Shown one piece after another: positions 17,123 through 24,682 of a stretch of DNA of 64,000 nt (position 1 is the stretch's first letter; each line of letters begins with the position of its first letter). Location of the stretch: contig JBBTSQ010000028.1 of the NCBI GenBank assembly GCA_038078755.1, positions 1 to 64,000 of the forward strand, written 5' to 3'. The DNA comes from JBBTSQ01 sp038078755 (lineage in GTDB: Bacteria; Patescibacteriota; Minisyncoccia; Phycocordibacterales; JBAYGS01). The notes beneath the pieces are model-generated. The model was not told where the DNA came from. It was given only the letters and a program-made list of their open reading frames with translations, and made no database searches. The translations under genes were made by a program, and so were the position numbers.

Positions 17123-20071
17123 ATGGTACCCGAATCAACAAAACTAAAGAACACCGAAGCTTTTGATATTGCCTACAAAAAGCTCAACAAAAAGCAGAAA
17201 TTGGCGGTGGATACGATTGAAGGTCCAGTAATGGTGATTGCGGGGCCGGGGACAGGCAAGACCACAATCCTCACCCTCCGTATTGCCAACATTTTGCGCA
17301 AAACCGACACTCCGCCGTCGGGCATTTTGGCCATCACTTTTACCGATGCGGGAGTAAAGGCAATGCGGATGAAACTTCGCGAGATTATTGGTAGTCGTGC
17401 GGATGAAGTACGTATCCACACCTTCCACGGATTCGCCTCGAGCGTTTTTGCTGAATTTCCTGATCACTTCACACACATCTACCGCGCCCTGCAAATGACT
17501 GACATCGAGGCGCAGGCCTTAGTACGAGAGATTTTGAAAGACAAAAAATACAAAACTATTCGCCCCCTCGGTGAGCCTGATTTTTATATCGCCACCATTT
17601 TAAAAACCGTAAGTGACGCTAAACGTGACGCGCTCACTCCCGAAATGGTTTCCGATTTTGCTCGCACTGAAGCGGATCGTATCAAAAATGATGAGGAGTC
17701 TATCTCAACTCGGGGCGCGACCAAGGGCCAGCTCAAGGCGGATGCGAAAAAGCAGATTGAGAAATGCGAAAAAACTCTGCTTTTCGCTGATGTGTACGAA
17801 GCGTACGAAGCAAAAAAACGTGCTGAAAAGAAAATCGACTTTGACGATCTCATTTTTGAATTATTGAAAGCAATTCGTACCGATGAGCTCCTCAAATCAC
17901 TCATTCAAGAAAAGTATCTCTATCTGTTGGTAGATGAGCACCAAGATACCAATGACTCGCAAAACGAGATCATCCGGATTATTGCCAGTTTCTTTGATAC
18001 ACCCAATCTGTTTGTGGTCGGAGATGAAAAGCAGGCAATTTACCGATTCCAAGGCGCATCGGTGAAAAATTTCTTGCAATTCCAAAGTATCTGGAAGCAT
18101 ATGCAGGTGATTTCGCTTGAAGACAATTATCGCTCCCATAAACATATTTTGGATGCAGGATTTTCTCTGATTGAAAACAATTATACAGATGGCGAGCACC
18201 CACTGTTGCGAATAAGGCTCCTTGCGGGAGGAGATGAAAAGCCACGACCGATAGAAGTGATTACTGCGGGGAATAGCTCGTCGGCAGACAATGTATTGGT
18301 GGAGCGACTGAAGGACTTTTCTAAGCGAGCGGGGGGGGAGGAAGGGGCGACATGCGCAGTGATTGTCCGTCGCAATCGAGATGTGGAGCGTGTCGCGAGC
18401 CTGTGTGACGCGTATGGTATCCCTGCCGTATCTGAACGAGGTATTAATATTTTTATCCATCCCATCGGCGCGCTCTTTTTTGAGTTAATTCATTTTATCA
18501 GTGACCCGTCACAGACTGAAAGCTTGGCGGTCACCCTCGCGGCGGGATTGTGGGGTGTACCATTTTCTCGTGCATCGACACTAATTCGATTGGTCAAGAC
18601 AGGCAAAAGCGACGAGGTGATACAGCAATTGCCCGTCATACACAGTATTTGTAGTGAGCTTACCCATCGCGGAGGGATTTCTTTTTTGGTGTATGTCGCG
18701 GAAAAAAGTGGCTTGCAAAATACCATTATCAAAAATCCTGCCAACGCTGAAGTGTGGCGAGGAATTATCTCGCTTGCATCAGAGCTCTCCTTCCGTGACC
18801 GATCAAATGCCGACGATCCACGAAAGTTGATTGAAGCCCTGCTCTCATACCGTCTGGTGGCCGAGCATCGTAGTGTTAAGGTGCTCTCGGGAGTGCCTGA
18901 TGCGCCGATTCGGATCATGACGGCCCACGGCTCGAAAGGGCTTGAGTATGATGAAGTCTTTTTACCATACGCGGTCAATGAATCCTGGCTCACTCGACCA
19001 CGTTCAGCGTCTTTTGTGTTGCCTACCCAAGAAAAAAATGAGGGAGATGAGCTTCGCGACGCCCGGAGGCTTTTCTATGTTGCACTGACTCGTGCTCGTA
19101 AGCATATTACTATTATTACGCCACTTGCAGATGTGTCGGGGAAAGCCTTTACCCCACTCTCTTTTGTCGATGAGCTTTCAGAAAAGGATATTGCACGAAG
19201 TGATATTCCTGCTGTGCAGGACGATGCGTTTGTGCTCGCAAAGACACGCGGTGGGGAAGCTCGTACAGCAGAACTCAGTGCTTACACGCAAAGCACATTA
19301 TTTGAAAAAGGACTTTCGGTGACCGCGCTTAATCATTTTCTAAAATGCCCGCAACAATTTTTCTATAAAAGTATTTTGAAAATACCGGAGCCACCATCTG
19401 CAAAATCTGAAGGGGGAAGCGCGATGCATCTCGCGATGGATCGAGTGTGGCATTTGAAGCGCGAAGGTATTTTGGTCTCTCGAATTGAGGAAGAGATTTG
19501 TAGTGCTACCGCCGAGTATCTCGATAGGTCACTTCTGCCTTCCTTTGAAAAGGGTGCGGTACGAGAGGAACTACTTGAGATTATTCCAGAAGTAGCGACC
19601 GCGCTCCACCCCCATTTTACGCAAGTCGGAGAAGTGCTCACTGAATCGTGGTTTGAGACCGAGGAATCCGGAGTAAGACTTCATGGCAAGATGGATGCAG
19701 TGCTTTTGTCGGGAGATACGGTGAAAGTTTTTGATTACAAGACCAAGCAGGCAGAGTCGGTGGCATGGATCAAGGGTGAGACCAAAAATAGTACCGGAGA
19801 TTATTTCCGTCAATTGGTCTTCTACTACATCTTGTTGTCGGCACAGAGTAAGTATTCTGGGAAAAAGATTGAGCCAGCGTTGGTATTTGTGAAGCCAGAT
19901 GAAAAGGGGCGTTGTCCGACGGTTTCTTTACCGATTACTGAAGCTGATATTGCAAAAGTAAAAGGGGAGATTACGAAATTGGTAGAGGCAGTGCGATCCG
20001 GCTCGCTATGTTCGGATCGTTGCGATGATGCTGATTGCAAATGGTGCAAAATGGCTCGGCTTGAGCGTTAG
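17123..20071 (+). CDS. UvrD/PcrA-type superfamily 1 helicase fused to a PD-(D/E)XK nuclease
   Basis: This 982-residue protein unwinds and probably cuts DNA during recombinational repair. The helicase has Walker A GPGTGKTT (residues about 41-48), motif II LLVDEHQDTND (about 267-277), the GDEKQAIYRFQGA motif and the motif V/VI pair MTAHGSKGLEYDEVFLP and RRLFYVALTRARK. The C-terminal ~250 residues form a RecB-like nuclease with GKMDAV and VFDYKTK motifs. One Cys in LKCPQQFFYKS and the terminal CSDRCDDADCKWC match the layout of AddB-type iron-sulfur nuclease domains. The combination resembles a single-chain AddA/RecB-like enzyme. The composition returns to that of the core genome here, in contrast to the island just upstream. 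Confidence 0.9.
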   Translation: MVPESTKLKNTEAFDIAYKKLNKKQKLAVDTIEGPVMVIAGPGTGKTTILTLRIANILRKTDTPPSGILAITFTDAGVKAMRMKLREIIGSRADEVRIHTFHGFASSVFAEFPDHFTHIYRALQMTDIEAQALVREILKDKKYKTIRPLGEPDFYIATILKTVSDAKRDALTPEMVSDFARTEADRIKNDEESISTRGATKGQLKADAKKQIEKCEKTLLFADVYEAYEAKKRAEKKIDFDDLIFELLKAIRTDELLKSLIQEKYLYLLVDEHQDTNDSQNEIIRIIASFFDTPNLFVVGDEKQAIYRFQGASVKNFLQFQSIWKHMQVISLEDNYRSHKHILDAGFSLIENNYTDGEHPLLRIRLLAGGDEKPRPIEVITAGNSSSADNVLVERLKDFSKRAGGEEGATCAVIVRRNRDVERVASLCDAYGIPAVSERGINIFIHPIGALFFELIHFISDPSQTESLAVTLAAGLWGVPFSRASTLIRLVKTGKSDEVIQQLPVIHSICSELTHRGGISFLVYVAEKSGLQNTIIKNPANAEVWRGIISLASELSFRDRSNADDPRKLIEALLSYRLVAEHRSVKVLSGVPDAPIRIMTAHGSKGLEYDEVFLPYAVNESWLTRPRSASFVLPTQEKNEGDELRDARRLFYVALTRARKHITIITPLADVSGKAFTPLSFVDELSEKDIARSDIPAVQDDAFVLAKTRGGEARTAELSAYTQSTLFEKGLSVTALNHFLKCPQQFFYKSILKIPEPPSAKSEGGSAMHLAMDRVWHLKREGILVSRIEEEICSATAEYLDRSLLPSFEKGAVREELLEIIPEVATALHPHFTQVGEVLTESWFETEESGVRLHGKMDAVLLSGDTVKVFDYKTKQAESVAWIKGETKNSTGDYFRQLVFYYILLSAQSKYSGKKIEPALVFVKPDEKGRCPTVSLPITEADIAKVKGEITKLVEAVRSGSLCSDRCDDADCKWCKMARLER

Positions 20072-20086
20072 GGGAGGCATTTTAAG

Positions 20087-20164
20087 TTAAAGGCTCAACC
20101 CCGAAAGCTACGTTAGGGTTGAGCCTTTAAGAAAACCTACGAGCCGTTGGTCTTGTGGCGTGGC
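20087..20164 (-). repeat. Box-plus-hairpin repeat, copy 1 (reverse)
   Basis: Read on the minus strand it starts GCCACGCCACAAGACCAACG, then GGCTCGTAGG, then a hairpin AAAGGCTCAACCC/GGGTTGAGCCTTT. It aligns closely with the copy at 36639-36716. On the plus strand the hairpin is followed by TTTAA and may also terminate the helicase transcript. Confidence 0.75.
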
Positions 20165-20240
20165 TCAACAAAGGCATTTTAAATGGCCCAACCCTAAACT
20201 CTCGAGTTGCTCTACGAAAAGCCCCGAAATTTAAGTAGAC

Positions 20241-20280
20241 CAAAAATCCCATATCAGCTATAGCTGATATGGGATTTTTG
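20241..20280. terminator. Perfect 40-bp palindrome, bidirectional terminator
   Basis: The arms read CAAAAATCCCATATCAGCTA and its exact complement. It lies between the convergent helicase and DsbA-like genes. T runs on both strands fit a bidirectional intrinsic terminator. Confidence 0.8.
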
Positions 20281-20320
20281 TATTGGAAATTATAATTTAG
20301 AACTTAGAAATTTCTGTTCT

Positions 20321-21031
20321 CTACCCTTTCGTACTCAAAACCGTCTCAATCATCGCCCTGACTGTCTCATATGGTTGTGCGCCATTAATCGGATACTGCT
20401 TGTCATCGGCAGTCACAATAATGCTATACGGAGTGCCTCGGGCGCCGGCAGACAATCCTTGTTGCAGATGGTTTTCGATTTTAGCGTCAAATTTCTTTGA
20501 AGATAGGCAGGTGGTAAAGGCAGTACGATCGATACCAATTTGGGTAGCAAAATTTGGTAGAAGCGCGAGGTCGAGCTGGTTGTTTGATGGGGTGTTTTTG
20601 AAAATCAAATCAGAGTAATCCCAAAATGCGGTAGCACTACCCAAGCTTGCCGCGCACTCTGCCGCAACTGCTTCAGGTCGAGCCTTGGAATGGATTTGGT
20701 CGAGCGGGAAGTGGCGGTAGACCCACGCTACTTTACCCGTCTTACCGTATTCCGTGACGATCCGCTGCATGGTCTCGTGGAACACTTTACAAAATGGACA
20801 CTCGTAATCAGAAAACTCAACAATCACGATCGGTGCGTTGGGACTGCCGAGGATGTGGTCGTCTCCGCTCACTGGTGAAAGTGGTACCGATACTGATTCT
20901 GGCGCAGGTTTTTTGTCTAGGCCACCGAGTTTGGCGGGAGTGCTGTTGTTGAGTAAGACTGCTCCGGCGATTAAAATACCAGCGACCACAATGGCCATAG
21001 GGATGGTGAGCTTAGAATTTGATGTGTCCAT
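20321..21031 (-). CDS. Membrane-anchored DsbA-like thiol-disulfide oxidoreductase
   Basis: The 236-residue protein has an N-terminal transmembrane anchor (residues about 9-28, IPMAIVVAGILIAGAVLL) and a thioredoxin/DsbA fold outside the membrane. The active site is CPFC at residues 78-81 (FSDYECPFCKVF), with a later cis-Pro-like RGTPYSII segment. This matches the Com1/DsbG-like DSBA family (BdbD/ScoI-type extracellular disulfide oxidases). It would form or isomerise disulfides in exported proteins. No DsbB or VKOR partner is in the window. It is divergent from the peroxiredoxin at 21229. Confidence 0.92.
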   Translation of the reverse strand: MDTSNSKLTIPMAIVVAGILIAGAVLLNNSTPAKLGGLDKKPAPESVSVPLSPVSGDDHILGSPNAPIVIVEFSDYECPFCKVFHETMQRIVTEYGKTGKVAWVYRHFPLDQIHSKARPEAVAAECAASLGSATAFWDYSDLIFKNTPSNNQLDLALLPNFATQIGIDRTAFTTCLSSKKFDAKIENHLQQGLSAGARGTPYSIIVTADDKQYPINGAQPYETVRAMIETVLSTKG

Positions 21032-21228
21032 ACGTATAATTTAGTAGTATGGGAAATAGTATACCATATACACATACAGAAATTTCTCTGGCTGTGCCAG
21101 ATCTCGCAAAGCGAGATAAGTTCTAAATCATAACCCGCCTGCCGGACGGGCAGGTTTCTAAATAGAAAGAAAACTCATTAAAGCTTAGTTGAGATGAAAT
21201 ATTGGTGGTATTGTGGTAGCATATCCCT

Positions 21229-21702
21229 GTGGATAATTTACTCAACAAAAAAGCGCCAGCATTCTCTTTGCTCGATCAAAATGGCAAAAAACATACCATC
21301 ACCGATTACGCCGGGAAGTATCTCGTGATCTATTTCTATCCCAAGGATATGACATCGGGATGTACCATCGAAGCACAACTTTTTAATGAAAAATTGCCGA
21401 CATTTGCAAAGCTCGGGGTATCGATTTGCGGAGTTAGTCCCGATTCAGTTGTCTCTCACAAGAAATTTTGTGACAAAGAGTCGCTCGATTTTCCACTTCT
21501 TTCAGATGAAGGTCACAAAATCTGTGATGCGTACGGTGTCTGGAAAGAAAAATCGATGTATGGCCGGACATTTATGGGCGTTGAACGTTCAACCTTTGTA
21601 ATTAATCCAAAAGGAATTATCGTACTCGAATATCGAAAAGTCAGTCCTGCGGATCATGTTGAAACGATCTTGGCTGATATTACTACGTTACTTAAAAAAT
21701 AA
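21229..21702 (+). CDS. bcp: Thioredoxin-dependent peroxiredoxin (Bcp/PrxQ family)
   Basis: This enzyme reduces hydroperoxides with a reactive cysteine. The start is GTG 21229. The peroxidatic Cys45 lies in KDMTSGCTIEAQLF, which corresponds to the family pattern with a Ser in place of the usual Pro. The core PAFSLLDQNG, YPKDMTSG and FVINPKGII segments are all present, and the length (157) is typical. A ZIP transporter follows after 14 bp on the same strand, suggesting an operon linking redox and metal homeostasis. No Shine-Dalgarno sequence is evident. Confidence 0.93.
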   Translation: MDNLLNKKAPAFSLLDQNGKKHTITDYAGKYLVIYFYPKDMTSGCTIEAQLFNEKLPTFAKLGVSICGVSPDSVVSHKKFCDKESLDFPLLSDEGHKICDAYGVWKEKSMYGRTFMGVERSTFVINPKGIIVLEYRKVSPADHVETILADITTLLKK

Positions 21703-21716
21703 TCACTTTTATTGCA

Positions 21717-22436
21717 ATGCTTATCATCATTTCTTTGCTTGCTTGTGGGATCACCTTTCTCGGTGGGCTGTTTGCGCTCAAGTTTCGGGATAAACTCCAC
21801 TTGATTTTAGGATTTAGCGCGGGTGCGATCGTGGGCGTGGCCTTTTTTGATTTATTACCTGAAGCGATTGAGTTGGTGGATGGCGTCTACGATATATCAG
21901 TTATTACCAGCATGATTGCGCTCGGGTTTGTGGGGTATATGCTGGTGGATCGCTTTGCTGTCGGGCACTCACATGCCGATGATCATTGCGAGAATGAACA
22001 GCATCGCGGACACATTGGCGCGGGCAGTCTCTTGGTACACAATTTTCTCGATGGTATGGCGATTGGTGTCGCTTTTCAAGTGTCGATTGAGGTGGGGACA
22101 GTGGTGGCTTTTGCGGTATTAATTCATAAATTTGTCGATGGACTCAATGTCGTCAGTCTCATTTTGAAAAATGGGGGAGATAGGCAGTCTGCTTTTCGGT
22201 GGCTGTTTGCCACGGCACTGATACCTATTTTCGGTATTTTTGCCACTCGCGTGGTAAGTTTAGGAGAAGCGTCCTTGGGGATTATCCTCGCTCTTTTTTG
22301 CGGGTCTTTCTTGTATATTGGCGCGAGCGATTTGCTGCCAGAAAGCCATCACCGACATCCTACTCATTTCACTACTTTTGCAACGGTATTGGGAATGGTG
22401 GTATTGTATGTTGCGGTAAAATTGGCGGGGATTTAG
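21717..22436 (+). CDS. ZIP-family divalent metal transporter
   Basis: This 239-residue membrane protein takes up Zn2+ or related divalent metals. It has about eight hydrophobic segments. The metal-site signatures are HNFLDGMAIGVAF (TM4) and HKFVDGLNVVSLIL (TM5), with a His-rich cytoplasmic loop between (HSHADDHCENEQHRGH). That pattern is diagnostic for ZIP proteins, including ZupT. It lies directly behind the peroxiredoxin gene and ends at a bidirectional terminator. Confidence 0.9.
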   Translation: MLIIISLLACGITFLGGLFALKFRDKLHLILGFSAGAIVGVAFFDLLPEAIELVDGVYDISVITSMIALGFVGYMLVDRFAVGHSHADDHCENEQHRGHIGAGSLLVHNFLDGMAIGVAFQVSIEVGTVVAFAVLIHKFVDGLNVVSLILKNGGDRQSAFRWLFATALIPIFGIFATRVVSLGEASLGIILALFCGSFLYIGASDLLPESHHRHPTHFTTFATVLGMVVLYVAVKLAGI

Positions 22437-22443
22437 ATCAATT

Positions 22444-22473
22444 AAAAAAGGGAACCCGCGGGTTCCCTTTTTA
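22444..22473. terminator. Bidirectional terminator between the ZIP gene and the 22471 gene
   Basis: GGGAACCC pairs with GGGTTCCC around GC, with an A run on one side and a T run on the other. It serves the convergent genes on both sides. Confidence 0.85.
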
Positions 22474-22686
22474 TGATGTCGATTGTTCGGTGGGTTCCTC
22501 AAGAGGATCTTCCCAGACGACTTTTCGAGTTGAGGTGATGGCTGATGCGGAGATTACTTCGATTTCTCCGTTGTTCTGCCATTTGATTTTGATTGAACCC
22601 GAGTCGATAGAGACTTCGAGTACCCGGCCAAGACGGCCAGTCGATGTCTTTGCTTCGGTGTCTTTAAACACGCGCCATGCTTCCAT
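22471..22686 (-). CDS. Small hypothetical protein (71 aa)
   Basis: I do not recognise this 71-residue acidic protein. It begins MEAWRVFKDTEAKTSTGRLG and looks like a small beta-rich domain (VLEVSIDSGSIKIKWQNNGE). It is well supported as a gene: AAAGGAG lies 5-6 nt before the ATG, a TTGACA-16 bp-TACACT promoter lies upstream, and a terminator follows at once. It is one of the few genes here with a strong Shine-Dalgarno sequence. Confidence 0.8.
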   Translation of the reverse strand: MEAWRVFKDTEAKTSTGRLGRVLEVSIDSGSIKIKWQNNGEIEVISASAITSTRKVVWEDPLEEPTEQSTS

Positions 22687-22730
22687 AGGTACTCCTTTCT
22701 CTTTAAGGGTTCAGGATCGTTTCTGCCGTA

Positions 22731-22758
22731 AGTGTACTTGGGAGGGGGAATTTGTCAA
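22731..22758 (-). promoter_or_regulatory. Promoter of the 71-aa gene
   Basis: On the minus strand TTGACA (22758-22753) and TACACT (22736-22731) are 16 bp apart, about 45 bp before the start codon. Confidence 0.75.
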
Positions 22759-22763
22759 TTAAG

Positions 22764-22836
22764 AGGTATAAAGTAAAAAGTATGAAGTATGAAGCGAAGA
22801 AATCCAGAAGGGTGGGCGCGAAGCGCCCACCCTTCT
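22764..22836. repeat. GTATAAAG word repeat and perfect GAA-loop hairpin
   Basis: Variants of GTATAAAGTAAAAAGTATG run from about 22770 to 22795. They are followed by a 14-bp perfect stem AGAAGGGTGGGCGC / GCGCCCACCCTTCT with a GAA loop (22806-22836). No T tract follows, so it is not a typical terminator on the plus strand. Confidence 0.7.
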
Positions 22837-22884
22837 GACCTCTATTCATGAATCATAAATCGTACATCATGAATCTGCCTTTTT

Positions 22885-23460
22885 CTAGAATGGCAAAGTA
22901 AATGTCATAGCATTTTCTTTCTTCACTTCCCAGTGTTCAGGATTGAGTTTGATGTCTTTAATCGCAGGCCCATCTTTGTATTTCAGTACTTTGTGCGTCA
23001 GTGCGTATTCGTAAATCTCTTTAGTAATTTTTACATCTTCAAGGCAGTATTTTTTAATCTTTTCGATTTCACCCTGCTTCCACCAAGTGACCGCTTCCAG
23101 TCCGTGTCCGATTTTCTTTTTACCAAGCGTGGCTTCGGCGAGGGTGTCGAGCTTGATCCTCCGGCCAAGCGAGTCTTTGACCTCTTTTAAAATATCGAGA
23201 CTTTTTATCTTTGAAAGGTCACCGGTGTAGTATTTATTGAGTAGGGGAAGGTCGAAATGGTCGGAATTAAAGCCGATGAGCATGTCCGCTTTTTCCAAAA
23301 TTGGCCACAAATCTTTCAGCTCCTCCTGTACGTAGCTCGAATAAGTATCAGTGCTGTAATCATAAATACCGACCACCGAAATATCCAAATCTACCGGATC
23401 GTTTGACCCTACTTCTTGAAAGATATTTCGTGTTTCAATATCAAAAACTATTTTTCTCAT
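22885..23460 (-). CDS. RNase H-like 3'-5' exonuclease (YprB/DnaQ-type fold)
   Basis: The 191-residue protein has the exonuclease motifs VFDIETRN (residues about 4-11, Exo I), IGFNSDHFDLPLL (Exo II) and YCLEDVKITKEIYEYA (Exo III). Metal-binding residues are in the D-E, D and D positions. The layout matches RNase H-like proteins of the YprB type, predicted single-strand nucleases. It overlaps the upstream GIY-YIG gene by 4 bp on the same strand (ATGA overlap), so the two are probably translated together. Its exact substrate is not deducible. Confidence 0.85.
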   Translation of the reverse strand: MRKIVFDIETRNIFQEVGSNDPVDLDISVVGIYDYSTDTYSSYVQEELKDLWPILEKADMLIGFNSDHFDLPLLNKYYTGDLSKIKSLDILKEVKDSLGRRIKLDTLAEATLGKKKIGHGLEAVTWWKQGEIEKIKKYCLEDVKITKEIYEYALTHKVLKYKDGPAIKDIKLNPEHWEVKKENAMTFTLPF

Positions 23461-23729
23461 CCCGTTAGAGATAGGAAACGCTTTATTCGATTTTTTATGT
23501 AGCGTTTACCCATACCAGATTTTAAATATAATTCCCTCGACCGTGCGTCCTCTTCGTTGTGACATGCTTCGTAGTATATCAATACGTATGGTCTGTAATC
23601 TTTTGTGTAAGTTGATACGCCACGGTTGTGGTCAGAAAAGCGTTTCCGTAGATTATTTGTAAAACCCGTGTACAACTTATTAGCTTTCGTGCTTTTTAGA
23701 ACATACGTGTAGAACATAACTATAAACAT
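23457..23729 (-). CDS. Small GIY-YIG endonuclease-like protein
   Basis: The protein is a stand-alone GIY-YIG domain of the UPF0213/YhbQ type. FYTYVLKST and LYTGFTNNLRKRFSDH form the GIY-YIG strands and the conserved Arg. KDYRPYVLIYYEACHNEEDARSRE is cut here to its key part EDARSRELYLK, with the metal-binding Glu. The open frame starts at 23729, but the ATG at 23717 (MFYTYVLKS) fits the family better and is probably the true start. Such proteins are common in CPR genomes and may act in DNA repair. It overlaps the exonuclease gene by 4 bp. Confidence 0.88.
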   Translation of the reverse strand: MFIVMFYTYVLKSTKANKLYTGFTNNLRKRFSDHNRGVSTYTKDYRPYVLIYYEACHNEEDARSRELYLKSGMGKRYIKNRIKRFLSLTG

Positions 23730-23782
23730 CTCTAACGGGACGTATCCGCTATTCTAACAATATAGATGCATCTCTGATAGCC

Positions 23783-23919
23783 TTGACAACTACAGCGATT
23801 GAAAGTTATCATAAAAACAGTGAAGTCGTTCTTTGACGATGGAACTAAATAGACAGAAACCTAGCTTCAAGGCGGGACGTTTTGGAGCCAACGTGGCGGG
23901 ACGCCACAAGGAGATAGTC
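23783..23919 (+). promoter_or_regulatory. Promoter and structured leader of the 23920 gene
   Basis: TTGACA (23783-23788) and TATCAT (23807-23812) are 18 bp apart. The ~100-nt leader ends in a hairpin GTGGCG-GGA-CGCCAC that abuts an AAGGAG ribosome-binding site. The hairpin could control access to the site, but no ligand or factor is suggested. Confidence 0.6.
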
Positions 23920-24507
23920 ATGAAAGAAACATTGTGTGGGTATTCGGATAAAGGAGTGCTTGTCACTCCCGCTCAAATCACGGCAATTCATCGGGAACTG
24001 CCGTGGTTACACAAGTATGTTCCGGATTATGTCTCGGTTCGCGTCCAGCGTGCGGATCTCGGGGTGTTTAGGAGTGAGCCGGCGAGGATACATTACAGTT
24101 ACGATGGTGAATGGGTGTATGAGCGCGTCTTTGTGGTTGCTCAAAATGGTGCCTTGTTGTGCGAGGTGGGGAAATACAAACATCTTCCACTGTGGCGTTG
24201 CATTCTTGGTTTCTTAAACTCCGATTTGCTTCGGAAAGAAGAAACTGTTGACGGGGCTCTCAAAAATCTCTTGGCGAGTGAGGGCTGTAGGTTTGTAGAT
24301 CAGCAACCTGTTTACATCGTTGCCAGTTATCTCTGGGCCGATGGTGGGTGTGCTACGGTACATAAGCCCAAAAAACCTGCCACGTCCTTGTTTGAAGGGC
24401 TCCAGATTGCACTCGAACAAGAACGGCAGGTTTTTGAAGCGGAAGTGGCGCGTGCAAAACACCAGCTCGAATTGGATGAAGCACTTGAGCTTGAGTATGT
24501 CATTTGA
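23920..24507 (+). CDS. Hypothetical protein (195 aa)
   Basis: I do not recognise this protein. The start is decided by an AAGGAG Shine-Dalgarno sequence 6-7 nt before ATG 23920 (MKETLCGYSDKG). The open frame extends 29 codons further upstream to 23833, but that part would overlap the promoter-proximal leader and its hairpin. The C-terminal ~45 residues (ALEQERQVFEAEVARAKHQ) look like a coiled coil. No signal peptide or membrane segment is visible. It has its own promoter and terminator. Confidence 0.75.
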   Translation: MKETLCGYSDKGVLVTPAQITAIHRELPWLHKYVPDYVSVRVQRADLGVFRSEPARIHYSYDGEWVYERVFVVAQNGALLCEVGKYKHLPLWRCILGFLNSDLLRKEETVDGALKNLLASEGCRFVDQQPVYIVASYLWADGGCATVHKPKKPATSLFEGLQIALEQERQVFEAEVARAKHQLELDEALELEYVI

Positions 24508-24516
24508 TTGACACCA

Positions 24517-24546
24517 ACGGCAGGAGCACATCCTGCCGTTTTTTTG
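24517..24546 (+). terminator. Terminator of the 23920 gene
   Basis: ACGGCAGGA pairs with TCCTGCCGT and a T run follows. Confidence 0.85.
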
Positions 24547-24549
24547 TAC

Positions 24550-24577
24550 AAAAAAGCCCCGAGCAAAAGCTCGGGGT
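24550..24577 (-). terminator. Terminator of hisS
   Basis: On the minus strand CCCCGAGC pairs with GCTCGGGG around a TTTT loop, followed by a T tract. Confidence 0.8.
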
Positions 24578-24682
24578 GTGAGGGACAGAACTTGTAGGTT
24601 TACATGCCGACGAGGTGGGAGTATTCCATAGTTTTTGTCTTCTTTTTGGGCGATTTGTTGAATCGCTCACTTTTTCATATTA

